Notes: generated by a model from the letters alone, not told the origin. DNA of 64,000 nt from Methanobacterium sp. UBA294 (GCA_002494495.1 DACB01000001.1:1-64000), one strand, 5' to 3'. Shown: positions 46,656 through 56,033, counted from the first letter of the stretch. Made by a program: numbers and translations.

Positions 46656-47666
46656 TCAGGGGTGTAATCCCAGATATTCTAATGATTCAGTTTCTTCAAA
46701 TCCATACATTATGTTCATGTTGTGTATAGCCTGTCCTGAGGCTCCTTTAACCATATTATCAATACTGGAACCAATAACCAGCCTTCCATTTTCATCCTGC
46801 TGGAATATTCCGATATGACAGTAATTAGAACCCCTCACCGAACTAAGTCTGGGGGATTCACCAACATCTAAAACATTAATGAAGGTTTCTCCCTTATAAT
46901 AGTTGTCGTACAGTTCCTTAACATATGAAGATGTTACATCCTCTGCTGGGAAAGTATGGACAGTGCTCAAAATACCCCTAATAACAGGTACAAGGTGTGG
47001 TGTAAAGGAAACACTTACATCACTAAACTTAGATAGTTTTTCCTGGATCTCAGGGCCGTGGCGGTGGCTTGTAACATTATAGGGTATGACGTTGTCAGCC
47101 ACGTTAGTGTACATGTTAGTCTCTGTAGGTTTTACACCTGCACCACTAACCCCGGTCTTGGCATCAATGATTATTTTATCGGTTAAATCCTCATCCACCA
47201 AGGGTAGACAGGCGAGAATAGCTCCAGTAGGGAAACATCCAGGGTTAGCCACCAGATGGGCCTTTTTAATCTTCTCACGGTACATTTCAGGCAGCCCGTA
47301 CACTGCATCCAGTGGGTGGTCGTGTTTCAGGCCATACCATTTCTCATAAACACTTATATCATCAAAACGGTAATCACCGCTTAAATCAATTACCTTAATT
47401 CCCTTCTCCACCATGGGGGGTACGATGTTCATGGATGCTCCGTGGGGTGTTGCAGTGAACACCAGATCTGCTTCCATATCTTCTGGTTTAACACTTGTAA
47501 ATTTAAGGTCTAGATTCTGTAAATGCGGGTGTACCTTGTATATGGGCTCTCCTGCTAACTTCCGGGAAGTGGCAACAGTGACCTCTACTTGGGAGTGTTG
47601 GTTAAGCAATCGAAGGAGTTCTCCTCCGGTGTATCCGTTAGCCCCTATTATTCCTACTTGTATCAA
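46656..47666 (-). CDS. argC: N-acetyl-gamma-glutamyl-phosphate reductase
   Basis: Third step of arginine synthesis; NADPH-dependent reduction of N-acetylglutamyl phosphate. The N-terminal Rossmann motif is GIIGANGYTGGELLRLL, and the catalytic cysteine is in ANPGCFPTGAILA near residue 145. The 336-residue length is normal. The start is TTG at 47666, with AGGAAGG about eight bases upstream. It is the last gene of an argJ-argB-argC run. Confidence 0.95.
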   Translation of the reverse strand: MIQVGIIGANGYTGGELLRLLNQHSQVEVTVATSRKLAGEPIYKVHPHLQNLDLKFTSVKPEDMEADLVFTATPHGASMNIVPPMVEKGIKVIDLSGDYRFDDISVYEKWYGLKHDHPLDAVYGLPEMYREKIKKAHLVANPGCFPTGAILACLPLVDEDLTDKIIIDAKTGVSGAGVKPTETNMYTNVADNVIPYNVTSHRHGPEIQEKLSKFSDVSVSFTPHLVPVIRGILSTVHTFPAEDVTSSYVKELYDNYYKGETFINVLDVGESPRLSSVRGSNYCHIGIFQQDENGRLVIGSSIDNMVKGASGQAIHNMNIMYGFEETESLEYLGLHP

Positions 47667-47706
47667 CTTAAAACCTTCCTGAATTTACTTATTTATTGAT
47701 AATTAT

Positions 47707-48624
47707 CTATTTAGTTATCATGGTCCCTATACCACTCTTGGTGAATATTTCAAGGAGTAGGGAGTGATCTATCCGTCCATCTATAATATGTGCAGATGAA
47801 ACCCCGTTTTTAACTGCATCCATACATGTTTGGACCTTAGGGAGCATACCATCCTTAACAATTCCCTCATCAATGAGTTCCTTTGTTTCATGGATGTTCA
47901 CCATCCTTATCAGACTTTCTGGATCTTCAGTGTCTTCTAATATTCCAGGTACATCGGTGAGTATTATGAGCTTTTCAGCCCCTACATGGGATGCAATATC
48001 GCCTGCCACAGTATCTGCGTTAAGGTTAAGTGTTTCTCCGTTTTTATCAACGCCAATAGGTGATATGATGGGTATATAATCATTTGAGGTTAGAACATCT
48101 ATTATTTCTGTGTTGATGGATTCGATATCTCCAACCAGTCCCAGATCGACCTTTTTTTCCTCTCCATTGGAGTCAACCACAACATGGGGTGCTCTTTTAC
48201 AGGCTTTAATTAGCAGGTTATCTTTACCTGATATGCCCACTCCTTTACCTCCGTGGATGCCTATATTTGAGACGATTTCCGTATTTATTTTACCAACCAG
48301 TACCATCTTCACGATTTCCATGGTTTCCTGGTCAGTCACACGTAGACCTCCTATAAACCGGGGTTCTTTACCAAGCTTATTCATGGAACGGGAGATTTCT
48401 GGCCCTCCACCATGAGTAACAATTGGCTGCATACCAACATACTTTAAAAGCACAGTATCGCGAGCCGTTGAGACTTTTGCCTGGGTATCGATCATGGCAT
48501 GGCCCCCATACTTTATCATTATCTTATTTTTATGAAATTGCTTGATGTAGGGCAGAGCTTCAACTAATATGTTCACTGCTTCCATCTTGTAAGCTTCAGA
48601 TTCGAATTTCTTCAACAATACCAT
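47707..48624 (-). CDS. argB: Acetylglutamate kinase
   Basis: Phosphorylates N-acetylglutamate in arginine synthesis; amino-acid kinase fold. The N-terminal IMIKYGGHAM carries the phosphate-binding glycines, followed by THGGGPEISRSMNKLG and DTVAGDIASHVGAEKLIILTDVPG. The ATG at 48624 has GGAAGA upstream, but an in-frame ATG at 48585 (EAVNILVEAL) matches the usual family N terminus, so the true start is uncertain by 13 residues. It lies between argJ and argC. Confidence 0.94.
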   Translation of the reverse strand: MVLLKKFESEAYKMEAVNILVEALPYIKQFHKNKIMIKYGGHAMIDTQAKVSTARDTVLLKYVGMQPIVTHGGGPEISRSMNKLGKEPRFIGGLRVTDQETMEIVKMVLVGKINTEIVSNIGIHGGKGVGISGKDNLLIKACKRAPHVVVDSNGEEKKVDLGLVGDIESINTEIIDVLTSNDYIPIISPIGVDKNGETLNLNADTVAGDIASHVGAEKLIILTDVPGILEDTEDPESLIRMVNIHETKELIDEGIVKDGMLPKVQTCMDAVKNGVSSAHIIDGRIDHSLLLEIFTKSGIGTMITK

Positions 48625-48666
48625 GTTTGATATCTTCCATAATCTTTTTAATAATACTTTGCATCC

Positions 48667-49860
48667 TCAGGTGGAGTATTCGGCATTTATCCGTACATAG
48701 TCGTAGGTCAGGTCACAGCCGTAGGCCGTGGCTTCAGCATCCCCCAGGAATAGGTCTATGGTTATCTTTATTTCATCACTCTTCATTATCTCTTCTGCCA
48801 TTTCAAGCTCTTTTGACCCCTCGAAGGCTTTTATGTCGCCTTTATCTACCATGGCAGCTTCTTTTTCCGGAGATCTCAGTGTGATGGTCATGGTTTTTTC
48901 ATCCACCTCTGATCCCGAGCCACCTAAAGCAGAGGCGATCCGGCCCCAGTTAGGGTCTTCACCAAATATTGCGGATTTAACCAGTGGTGAGGTTACAATT
49001 GCTTTAGCCGCTTTACGGGCGTCGTCATTAGTTCGCCCCCCCTTAACCAACACTTCAATTAACTTGCTTGCTCCTTCACCGTCACGTGCTATTAGTTTTG
49101 ATAGTCCGGTGCACAGGTATTCCAGTGCTTCCTGGAATTTATGGTCTATCTTACCAGAGCTCCCGCTGGTCATGAGTATGACGGTGTCGTTGGTGCTCAT
49201 ATCTCCATCAACAACCACCATGTTGAATGTGTTTGAAACTGCCTCTTTCAGGGCATCGCCGAGTTCTTCAGGAGTTGCTTGAACATCGGTGGTGATAAAG
49301 CATAGGAAAGTTGCCATGTTAGGTGCGATCATACCAGAACCCTTACATATACCGCCGATGCGGAATTTTTCACCGGTGGATAATGTTGATTCCACTGCCA
49401 GTTCTTTAGGACGAGTATCAGTGGTTAGTATAGCCTCAGCAGCGTCTCTTGATTTCTTTGGTGTGTTATCAAGTTTTGGAATTGTCTCATCTATTAATTG
49501 GCTGATGGTTTCCATGGGCAGTTTCCGGCCTATTATTCCGGTGGATGCAACAGCTACATCTTCACCTTTAATATTAAGATGTTCGGAAACTTTATCCCTC
49601 ATTTGGTAGGCGTTTTCCAGACCTTCTTTCCCAGTGTAGCTGTTGGCATTGCCACTGTTTATCACGATGGCGGATAATTTCCCATTTTTCAATGATTCCT
49701 TGCTTACTAGTACTGGTGCTCCTAATATCTTATTCTTGGTGAAAACAGCCGATGCAGTGCTATCTTCACTTACAATAACGGCTAGTCCATACTCATCTTC
49801 ACAGGAGCCAGCTGCCTGTACTTTTTCAACGGCACAGATTCCTCCAGGGATAAATTTCAT
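48667..49860 (-). CDS. argJ: Glutamate N-acetyltransferase (ArgJ)
   Basis: Transfers the acetyl group from N-acetylornithine to glutamate, recycling it (and possibly also using acetyl-CoA). It is a self-cleaving Ntn-like protein: the cleavage point and threonine nucleophile are visible in GMIAPNMATFLCFITTD near residue 180. The C-terminal DPNWGRIASALGGSGS is also conserved. The TTG at 49881 is open, but GAGGAG lies a few bases before the ATG at 49860, giving MKFIPGGICAV, which I use. It is the first gene of the arg run. Confidence 0.95.
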   Translation of the reverse strand: MKFIPGGICAVEKVQAAGSCEDEYGLAVIVSEDSTASAVFTKNKILGAPVLVSKESLKNGKLSAIVINSGNANSYTGKEGLENAYQMRDKVSEHLNIKGEDVAVASTGIIGRKLPMETISQLIDETIPKLDNTPKKSRDAAEAILTTDTRPKELAVESTLSTGEKFRIGGICKGSGMIAPNMATFLCFITTDVQATPEELGDALKEAVSNTFNMVVVDGDMSTNDTVILMTSGSSGKIDHKFQEALEYLCTGLSKLIARDGEGASKLIEVLVKGGRTNDDARKAAKAIVTSPLVKSAIFGEDPNWGRIASALGGSGSEVDEKTMTITLRSPEKEAAMVDKGDIKAFEGSKELEMAEEIMKSDEIKITIDLFLGDAEATAYGCDLTYDYVRINAEYST

Positions 49861-49967
49861 TTCAAACTCCTCTTTTAACAATTTGTTTTATTAAATTATT
49901 AATTATTAGTAAATTAGTTTTATATTATCTGTATTACATTTTAAATTGGAATGCAGTGTTTAATTAT

Positions 49968-50273
49968 TTAATTGGTGGTGTTGTTTGAGCTGGGAGGGTT
50001 GTTGTTTTGATTACTTCCACCAGTTGAGGATCCCCCAGTTGGGGTACCTGGTGTAGGTGTCTCCTGTGTGCCGGGGCTGTCTGTAGTGTCCATGTTGTTT
50101 TGATTGGTATCGTAGATTACGGGTAAATCGCTGTTTTGACTGGTGTTGAACATGTTAGTGGAATTCATGGCGGGTAATGTCCCAGTTATCAATACAGTAC
50201 CTGTTCCAAATCCAAATGCTACAACAGATACCAGCATGGCCACCATCAATTTACCCTGTACTTCCGGTTTCAT
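49968..50273 (-). CDS. Membrane-anchored low-complexity protein
   Basis: A 101-residue protein with one N-terminal hydrophobic segment (MVAMLVSVVAFGFGTGTVLI, residues 10-29) and an outer tail rich in Asn, Ser, Thr, Gly and Pro (TPGTPTGGSSTGGS). It has the look of a signal-anchored surface peptide or spacer. There is no recognisable domain. It is monocistronic, between the arg operon and the GGDD cassette. Confidence 0.6.
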   Translation of the reverse strand: MKPEVQGKLMVAMLVSVVAFGFGTGTVLITGTLPAMNSTNMFNTSQNSDLPVIYDTNQNNMDTTDSPGTQETPTPGTPTGGSSTGGSNQNNNPPSSNNTTN

Positions 50274-50518
50274 TGACCTAAATCCTGTACCAATAGTACC
50301 AATATGTTATTTATTTGAATCTTAATTTCACTTTTATTTATAAAATTATAATTCCATAGCTAAGCTTTTATTATAAATCTTAACATGTATTTAATCTCAT
50401 TTATTTATTAATTATTTATCTATAAATAATATTATTTACAATGTCCTGTGGGGAGATAAAATTTAATTATGCCTTGTACCAGTCTAATATATAATTCATG
50501 CCCCTATAACTGTCTCAT

Positions 50519-51757
50519 TTATCTGGTTACAGCGTATAAAAGTGCCAGGATGATTCCTAGGAATCCCAGTTCCCATCCTCCCAGTACGTAACCACCCAGG
50601 CTTCTGCCCATTAAGTTCCATCCTATGAGGGTTAACAGAAATACGAAAATGAATATGAAGATTACTTGGCCAGTCTTATCATACAGGAAGCCCACCACAG
50701 TCCTGGTGAATTCTGATGGTACGTAGTAGGCGTAGACCCCATCTGCAAGGTCGAAGACCATAACTGGGCTGTTGTTCCATATCTTTATATTATCAGCCAT
50801 TTGAGCTCTTTCACCGGCTTCTCTCCTACTTTTACCTATTCCAATTCTCATACGGGCTCCGTTGTTAAGGGCATGCCAGGCAGAGTCAATACCTGCCCTT
50901 AAGGCTGCGTCCTTGGTGGGTAGGTTAGCTATCAGATCATCTCCACCCACTCGGTAACCTTCGATTTTACCCTTACAATCCGACTGGATGAAGCTTTTAA
51001 TCTCGTTCATTATCTCCACCAACTGGTCTCTTCCGTATTCTTCTATGAATCCAGTGGAGTTGATGGCGTCTATGAACAGGTAGTTATCGTACACAACAGG
51101 TGAACCTTCAAGTTCACCAATTTCTGAAGAAAAGGTAATGGCAAATTCTCCACCGAGTTTGGTAAATCCAATTCCACTGGTTTCCCCTATCTCACGGTTG
51201 AGATTAATGGACCTTTCAATGGCTGCTGCACCAGTCATGCCCACAGCAGCACGGACGTCGATACTCTTTTCCAGACCAAGCTTAATGAGTTCAATGGAAA
51301 CCCTGATGGCGTCATTTTTAGATAATAAACGTGCAACTAATTCACTATCACTTTTTTCAACTATTTGACCGTTATTTTCTGTGATCTGTTTAACGAATTC
51401 TTCTATTATCTGCCAGTTTCTCTGGAATAATTCCAGGTAGAGGTAACGGTCGCTCCCCATGATTATGTTACTCAGGAGGGCGTACTCATTTACATCATTT
51501 TCAGCTGGTTTTAACTCTAGAAAACGCCGGTTTTCAGGGATATTACCTCTGCCCACTTCCTTTAGGAGATTCTGGAATATATTCTCGGTGGTGATATGGG
51601 CTTTTTCCACTTCCAAGAGCATGGTGTGGGTATAGTTTATCATATCCACATATTCCCTTTCCCTATCGTTGGTAGGGTAGTATTTGGTGCCAATACTGAC
51701 CACCCGGTGTCGGATAAGAAACGTGAATATTCCACGGAGGATCTTATCTTTAACCAT
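50519..51757 (-). CDS. Membrane-anchored tandem-palm (GGDEF/GTP-cyclohydrolase-III-like) protein with GGDD motif
   Basis: A 412-residue protein without a clear standard name. Residues about 226-330 form a nucleotidyl-cyclase-type palm: first metal-ligand Asp in YLFIDAINSTGF (Asp230), then GYRVGGDDLIANLP with GGDD at 271-274, then MRIGIGKSRREAGERAQMAD, as in GGDEF and archaeal GTP cyclohydrolase III proteins. Residues about 92-190 look like a second, degenerate copy (KSDSELVARLLSKNDA aligned with the GGDD segment). Two helices at about 365-382 and 390-410 anchor the C terminus. It begins one base after the NYN-RNase stop. It could make or bind a nucleotide signal; the product is unknown. Confidence 0.7.
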   Translation of the reverse strand: MVKDKILRGIFTFLIRHRVVSIGTKYYPTNDREREYVDMINYTHTMLLEVEKAHITTENIFQNLLKEVGRGNIPENRRFLELKPAENDVNEYALLSNIIMGSDRYLYLELFQRNWQIIEEFVKQITENNGQIVEKSDSELVARLLSKNDAIRVSIELIKLGLEKSIDVRAAVGMTGAAAIERSINLNREIGETSGIGFTKLGGEFAITFSSEIGELEGSPVVYDNYLFIDAINSTGFIEEYGRDQLVEIMNEIKSFIQSDCKGKIEGYRVGGDDLIANLPTKDAALRAGIDSAWHALNNGARMRIGIGKSRREAGERAQMADNIKIWNNSPVMVFDLADGVYAYYVPSEFTRTVVGFLYDKTGQVIFIFIFVFLLTLIGWNLMGRSLGGYVLGGWELGFLGIILALLYAVTR

Positions 51758-52783
51758 TTACTTTTCCCCTCTCTTTTCAAGAGTTATGTCGAAGTGCCCT
51801 GGTTTTTCCATGAGCATGCTGGGTTTTACTGATACAATAGGAAATTTCCAGGTTCCTAATCTCGCTGCTACTGTGCTCGCAATATTTCGGGAGTTTTTCT
51901 TAACAAAAGAATAGTCGTGATCGTTGATGGTGATGTTCACGTTGTAAGGGGATTCTTCTAATATATCATCAGAGTAGACTATATTCAGTTCGAAGGACCC
52001 TGGTTTGGTGTAGAGGTCGTTTCTCACTGCCACCAAAGGGGCGTGGTCAAGTTTAAGCCGGTCTCCAACTGTAACTGCTATGTTACCGGCATTCCTTACT
52101 GCGTCACGGTAATCCCTTGGGCTTATAAGCACGAATATGATGAAGTCGCTGCTTTTTTCCACTTCTTCCACCATACTCATCACTTTACCAAAGAGGGGTA
52201 TCTTGAGGAAGGCATTTTCCAACTTAGAATCAAAACCTTCCTCGTTGGTTTTGTTTATCCTGTCTATTGCTTCCTTGGCAATGGCTATACCACTTAGTTT
52301 TTTATTCTTCTTTAATTTGTAAGATTCATATCCTTTCCTGTCGAATTCAGTCAAGGTCTGGCCACATATCTTCTGCAATATATTTTTAACCTTCTTAGGC
52401 TTGGAAGACGAACCGATATTTATAACACCCTCTTTGAAGTTATAGGGTATTCTCCTGCTTGAGATGTCCTGGAATTCATCGTTGTATTCCCGGAAGACAT
52501 CGTTGGAGAGTATCTTGGCATCTTCATCCTCAGCCATCTTCAGTATGAAATGATCAGCAGTGGTGCCAGAGGGTACCTGTTGAATTTTATCTTCCTCAAG
52601 GAGCTGGTTAAACTCATCTTTCTGGTCTATCTCATGACGGAGTGATGCGTCTGCAATGAGGATAGGCTCGTATCCCAGTTTTTCCAGTGCTTCCGCTGCC
52701 TTAACTATGTATTCTAAACTGGGTTTGGCATCCCTTTTCCTCCCGAAATGGGCTACGTTAGATGCATCTACCACTACTTTCAA
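51758..52783 (-). CDS. NYN/Zc3h12a-like ribonuclease with duplicated C-terminal domain
   Basis: A 341-residue protein. The N terminus is a NYN/PIN-type nuclease domain: VVVDASNVAHFGRK (Asp6, Asn9), ILIADASLRH (Asp45), TTADHFILKMA (Asp77) and AKILSNDVFREY (Asp95) give the acidic active site. A basic linker (YKLKKNKKLSG) follows. Residues 222-270 and 289-337 are two copies of one unit: a charged start, then NIAVTVGDRL or NIASTVAARL, then PLVAV or PIVSV, then KPGSFEL or KPGHFDI. These may form a ligand- or RNA-binding pair. It lies 6 bp after the phosphoesterase gene and directly abuts the GGDD gene. Confidence 0.78.
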   Translation of the reverse strand: MKVVVDASNVAHFGRKRDAKPSLEYIVKAAEALEKLGYEPILIADASLRHEIDQKDEFNQLLEEDKIQQVPSGTTADHFILKMAEDEDAKILSNDVFREYNDEFQDISSRRIPYNFKEGVINIGSSSKPKKVKNILQKICGQTLTEFDRKGYESYKLKKNKKLSGIAIAKEAIDRINKTNEEGFDSKLENAFLKIPLFGKVMSMVEEVEKSSDFIIFVLISPRDYRDAVRNAGNIAVTVGDRLKLDHAPLVAVRNDLYTKPGSFELNIVYSDDILEESPYNVNITINDHDYSFVKKNSRNIASTVAARLGTWKFPIVSVKPSMLMEKPGHFDITLEKRGEK

Positions 52784-52789
52784 AATTTA

Positions 52790-53533
52790 TCACCTATGTG
52801 TTCTAATATTTGCCAGTGTCAATTGTTTTCCTTCACTGTCCCTTAAAATAATCTCTATTCTATTATCATCTATGTTAACTATATTATATGAAGGGTAAGT
52901 TTTTCCCCTTAATTTTAAGGACGACGCAGTTCCGGCCGTGGCGAAGGTGGTCTCTCCCATGATCCATACATGGGGCATGTGTTTATGTCCGGAGAGTACT
53001 AGATTTGCACGGTTATCAATTAATGATTGTAATATATCTCCCGCATCACTTAAAACATTCCTTTCTCTACCAGTTTGAGGCACGGGTATGATGTGATGGT
53101 GCAGTGCGATGATCTTATATAGGTCATCTTTTCCTGCTTTCTTGAGCTCTTTTTCCATATACTGCTGTTGAACCCTTCCTACTTTACCATAATCGAGGTC
53201 TGGTTCGCTGCTGTCAAGTCCAATAATTTTTATGCCTTTATCCTTTAAATTTAATTTTTTGCATCGCCTATTAATGATATCGTTGAAGCATTGGTCCCCG
53301 ACATGTCGGGCGTCATGGTTTCCGGGAATTGCCAGTATGGGAGTTTCTATGGTATCTACGTATTCAGCTGCCGTTACAAATTCCTGGTAGTACCCATTCT
53401 CTGTGAGGTCCCCTGTGATGATAGTTACATCAGGGTTCAACTCATTTATTCCATGTATGGCTTTAACCAGCAATTCAGGCTTAAAGGCAAGTGCCCCTAC
53501 ATGCAAGTCAGAGATATGTGCTACAAGAACCAT
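52790..53533 (-). CDS. Calcineurin-like metallophosphoesterase
   Basis: A 247-residue phosphoesterase with a complete set of metal-binding motifs: HISDLHVG (residues 6-13), IITGDLTENG near 39, IPGNHDARH near 69, ALHHHIIP near 142 and LSGHKHMPHVW near 184. The pattern is that of the class III cyclic-nucleotide phosphodiesterase (CpdA/Icc) group, though relatives cleave many phosphodiesters. It is the first gene of a tight three-gene cassette with a NYN RNase and a GGDD palm protein. nac lies 63 bp upstream on the same strand. Confidence 0.88.
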   Translation of the reverse strand: MVLVAHISDLHVGALAFKPELLVKAIHGINELNPDVTIITGDLTENGYYQEFVTAAEYVDTIETPILAIPGNHDARHVGDQCFNDIINRRCKKLNLKDKGIKIIGLDSSEPDLDYGKVGRVQQQYMEKELKKAGKDDLYKIIALHHHIIPVPQTGRERNVLSDAGDILQSLIDNRANLVLSGHKHMPHVWIMGETTFATAGTASSLKLRGKTYPSYNIVNIDDNRIEIILRDSEGKQLTLANIRTHR

Positions 53534-53596
53534 TCAGATTAACTCCGTGGTATTTAAGTGTTTATTAAAGGCCATCATAATTCAGATATGTGTAAA

Positions 53597-53950
53597 TTAA
53601 CTTAACCTCATGATGGCTTCTGCCAGATCTCCCTGGGTTTCCTTCAAGGTCTCAAGGGCCTTTTCCTTGCTTACACCGGTTTGGCCAGACACCAGTTCCA
53701 CATCATCGTCTGGTATTTCAAGTTCTACATCCAGTTTATTTTCCTTCTCTTTACCAGATATCTGATAGGTATGTTGGCCCATGAAGTCCATCAGGTTTAC
53801 TTTGGGGTGGGTGATGATAATTTCCTTATCTTTAAATTTTAGTATAACTTCAGTCACACCCTTGACATCCTTCATGTCCATGCCCATTTGTTTCATGGCT
53901 CTCTGCATTTGCTTTAACTGTTTAGGATTCATTCCAGCAGTGGGTAACAT
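53597..53950 (-). CDS. nac: Nascent polypeptide-associated complex protein
   Basis: Archaeal homodimeric NAC that binds emerging nascent chains at the ribosome. The NAC core is seen in GVTEVILKFKDKEIIITHPKV and the C-terminal UBA-like part in SGQTGVSKEKALETLKETQG. The N terminus MNPKQLKQMQRAMKQMGMDM is typical, and the protein is 117 residues long. Its start overlaps the tgtA stop by one base, so it is translationally coupled to tgtA. Confidence 0.95.
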   Translation of the reverse strand: MLPTAGMNPKQLKQMQRAMKQMGMDMKDVKGVTEVILKFKDKEIIITHPKVNLMDFMGQHTYQISGKEKENKLDVELEIPDDDVELVSGQTGVSKEKALETLKETQGDLAEAIMRLS

Positions 53951-55938
53951 TAAAAACCTCCTTTTCTAGTTTTAACAGCCTGTCCTGTATTAAAACTTCT
54001 AAATTCTTCTGCATTTAAAATTGATTTTCCAAAGGCCAGGAGTTCATCCTGCTGGTTAACCACCAAAACTTCCTCACTGGCTCGGATGTTCATATCACAA
54101 TCTATAATGAATTTAGCAAATATACTTTTTCCTTCCCGGGCAAAGGGTTCCGCATCTTCGTTCACCACCACCCGATTAACTGGGTAGGGTAGATATTGGT
54201 GCAGTCTCCGTGCACCCTCCATCCCCAAAACCAGCACTCCATCACGGGCTCTTAAGTTGGCAATAAGATCATGGTTACTATATATATGCCTTATTTTACC
54301 AGTCTTTTTGCTTTTAATAATATTTGTATCTCCCTGAAAAAGTGCTTTTCCAGATCCACTACCAAACTGGTAATCAGCTATGTAATCCACTTTTTGATGG
54401 TCACTTATGATCTGAGCTGCTGGTGGAATTTGGTTCGGGATTTTATATGGTACACCAAGGGTTTCAAGCTGTAAATCTAGGGCATCCAGAACCTTTTTGC
54501 TGATAATTACATCATTGTACGTATTAATTATTGTTTTAAGGTGTTTTTCCAGGAATTTCCGAGCATCCTGGTCAGTTGTCTGGGGTGATTCGTTCTGTGC
54601 CAGTGGATAAACATCATCAATCTCCAGGGGTACTAATACAAAGGGCACATCTGCAACTGCAATTTGTAAGTCGTCTGTTTTACTCAGATCCGGATTTTCC
54701 ATGTTGGAGAAGAATACATCCTCATCAGTATTTACATGCTTATGATACGGCTTTTCAGTTGGTGGAAATATTAATAGTCTTCCCTTCTTAGGCAGTCTCT
54801 CTAACCGCATCAGGTGGCGGTATACCTCTGGCCGGTTCAATGATTCAGGTCCGGAGTAGAAAAATGCCGATTTTTTATAGGGTGGATCATATGTCTCCAG
54901 TTCTGGTGTGTAATTTTTAAGCTTCCGAACCGCATCCAGGAGGTAGGGGTGGTTTCTCCCTCGCCTCTCCATTAGTTCCCACAGGCTTCCATCAGCCAGT
55001 GCCTGCCTAATCTGTCTCATCTCAGCGAAGCTTACATATAAGTTGTGCTGTGCCAGGAGTTTTGCTCTGTCATCTTTCTTCATCTGCCTCAGGTCATCAG
55101 GGCTGTAACCCGTACAGACGGGACAACTACAAGGCATTTCTACCAGGTTCTCCAGTTTATATGTTCCCTCGGGCATCAGAAGCCTATCGTCTTGTGCGTA
55201 TAGTATATATGCTGCGCTGTCAAAGAGGTCGCAGCCAAGTGCCACAGCGAAGCTGAATAACATGGGATGGCCAGCCCCCATAAGGTGTCGGGGTCTTGAG
55301 TCAGGAAGGTGTTCAACACTGGCCATGACAACATCAAGGAGTGTGGAATACTGATAGGACTCCATCAGGGGTACAACTGCACCTATTGGGTGGAGCTGGA
55401 AGTCCATCCTTCCCAATAATTCAGCACACTTCGATCTTAATTGTGGATACGTGGATCCCTGCACCACTGAGTTAAGCATCATTTTATCCCTGAATTCTAA
55501 AGCCTCCCGAGCACGCTGGATAGTTACTTCCATTTCCCTCTCAGCCCTTTGCAGTGTAACAAATGGTGGGGTGGGTATGTCCAGGGAAGTTCCAATGTCG
55601 GTTCCTATCTTTTCCTGGAATTCGATGATCTCCTGGTTACTTACCTCTATATCACCGTATATTGAAAGTTGGAATGAACCCGAATCTGTCATTACAGGCC
55701 CGTTGAAGTTTATAAGTTCATGAACACCCTTCTCCAGCGCCTCATGCTTTAAATCCTGGTTTTTGTATATGAGGTAAGCGTTGGTTATCACCATATTCGC
55801 TCCATACTTGGATACGTCCAGGGTCTGCTTTCCAGGATGGATAACCGGCATAAGTGCAGGGGTCTGCACCTTACCATGAGGCGTTTTTAGTATGCCAGTT
55901 CTGCCCCTGGCGTCTTTGTGTTTAATTTCAAAATTCAA
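53950..55938 (-). CDS. tgtA: tRNA-guanine(15) transglycosylase (archaeosine)
   Basis: Replaces G15 of archaeal tRNAs with preQ0, the first step to archaeosine. It has an N-terminal TGT barrel with catalytic VMTDSGSFQLSIYGD near residue 92, and zinc ligands in CSCPVCTGY plus a distal histidine (AQHNLY) near residue 280. The C-terminal half includes a PUA RNA-binding domain (KSIFAKFIIDCDMNIRASEE, about residues 580-655). The 662-residue length is typical of the full archaeal form. nac overlaps its 3' end. Confidence 0.96.
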   Translation of the reverse strand: MNFEIKHKDARGRTGILKTPHGKVQTPALMPVIHPGKQTLDVSKYGANMVITNAYLIYKNQDLKHEALEKGVHELINFNGPVMTDSGSFQLSIYGDIEVSNQEIIEFQEKIGTDIGTSLDIPTPPFVTLQRAEREMEVTIQRAREALEFRDKMMLNSVVQGSTYPQLRSKCAELLGRMDFQLHPIGAVVPLMESYQYSTLLDVVMASVEHLPDSRPRHLMGAGHPMLFSFAVALGCDLFDSAAYILYAQDDRLLMPEGTYKLENLVEMPCSCPVCTGYSPDDLRQMKKDDRAKLLAQHNLYVSFAEMRQIRQALADGSLWELMERRGRNHPYLLDAVRKLKNYTPELETYDPPYKKSAFFYSGPESLNRPEVYRHLMRLERLPKKGRLLIFPPTEKPYHKHVNTDEDVFFSNMENPDLSKTDDLQIAVADVPFVLVPLEIDDVYPLAQNESPQTTDQDARKFLEKHLKTIINTYNDVIISKKVLDALDLQLETLGVPYKIPNQIPPAAQIISDHQKVDYIADYQFGSGSGKALFQGDTNIIKSKKTGKIRHIYSNHDLIANLRARDGVLVLGMEGARRLHQYLPYPVNRVVVNEDAEPFAREGKSIFAKFIIDCDMNIRASEEVLVVNQQDELLAFGKSILNAEEFRSFNTGQAVKTRKGGF

Positions 55939-56033
55939 AATATTGATCTCCGATACTAAAGTGAAAAATAAGTTTCTCTTTATGGTTTATTTAGTATATA
56001 ATCTTATTTGCTGTAATCTTAAAATGTAATTAT

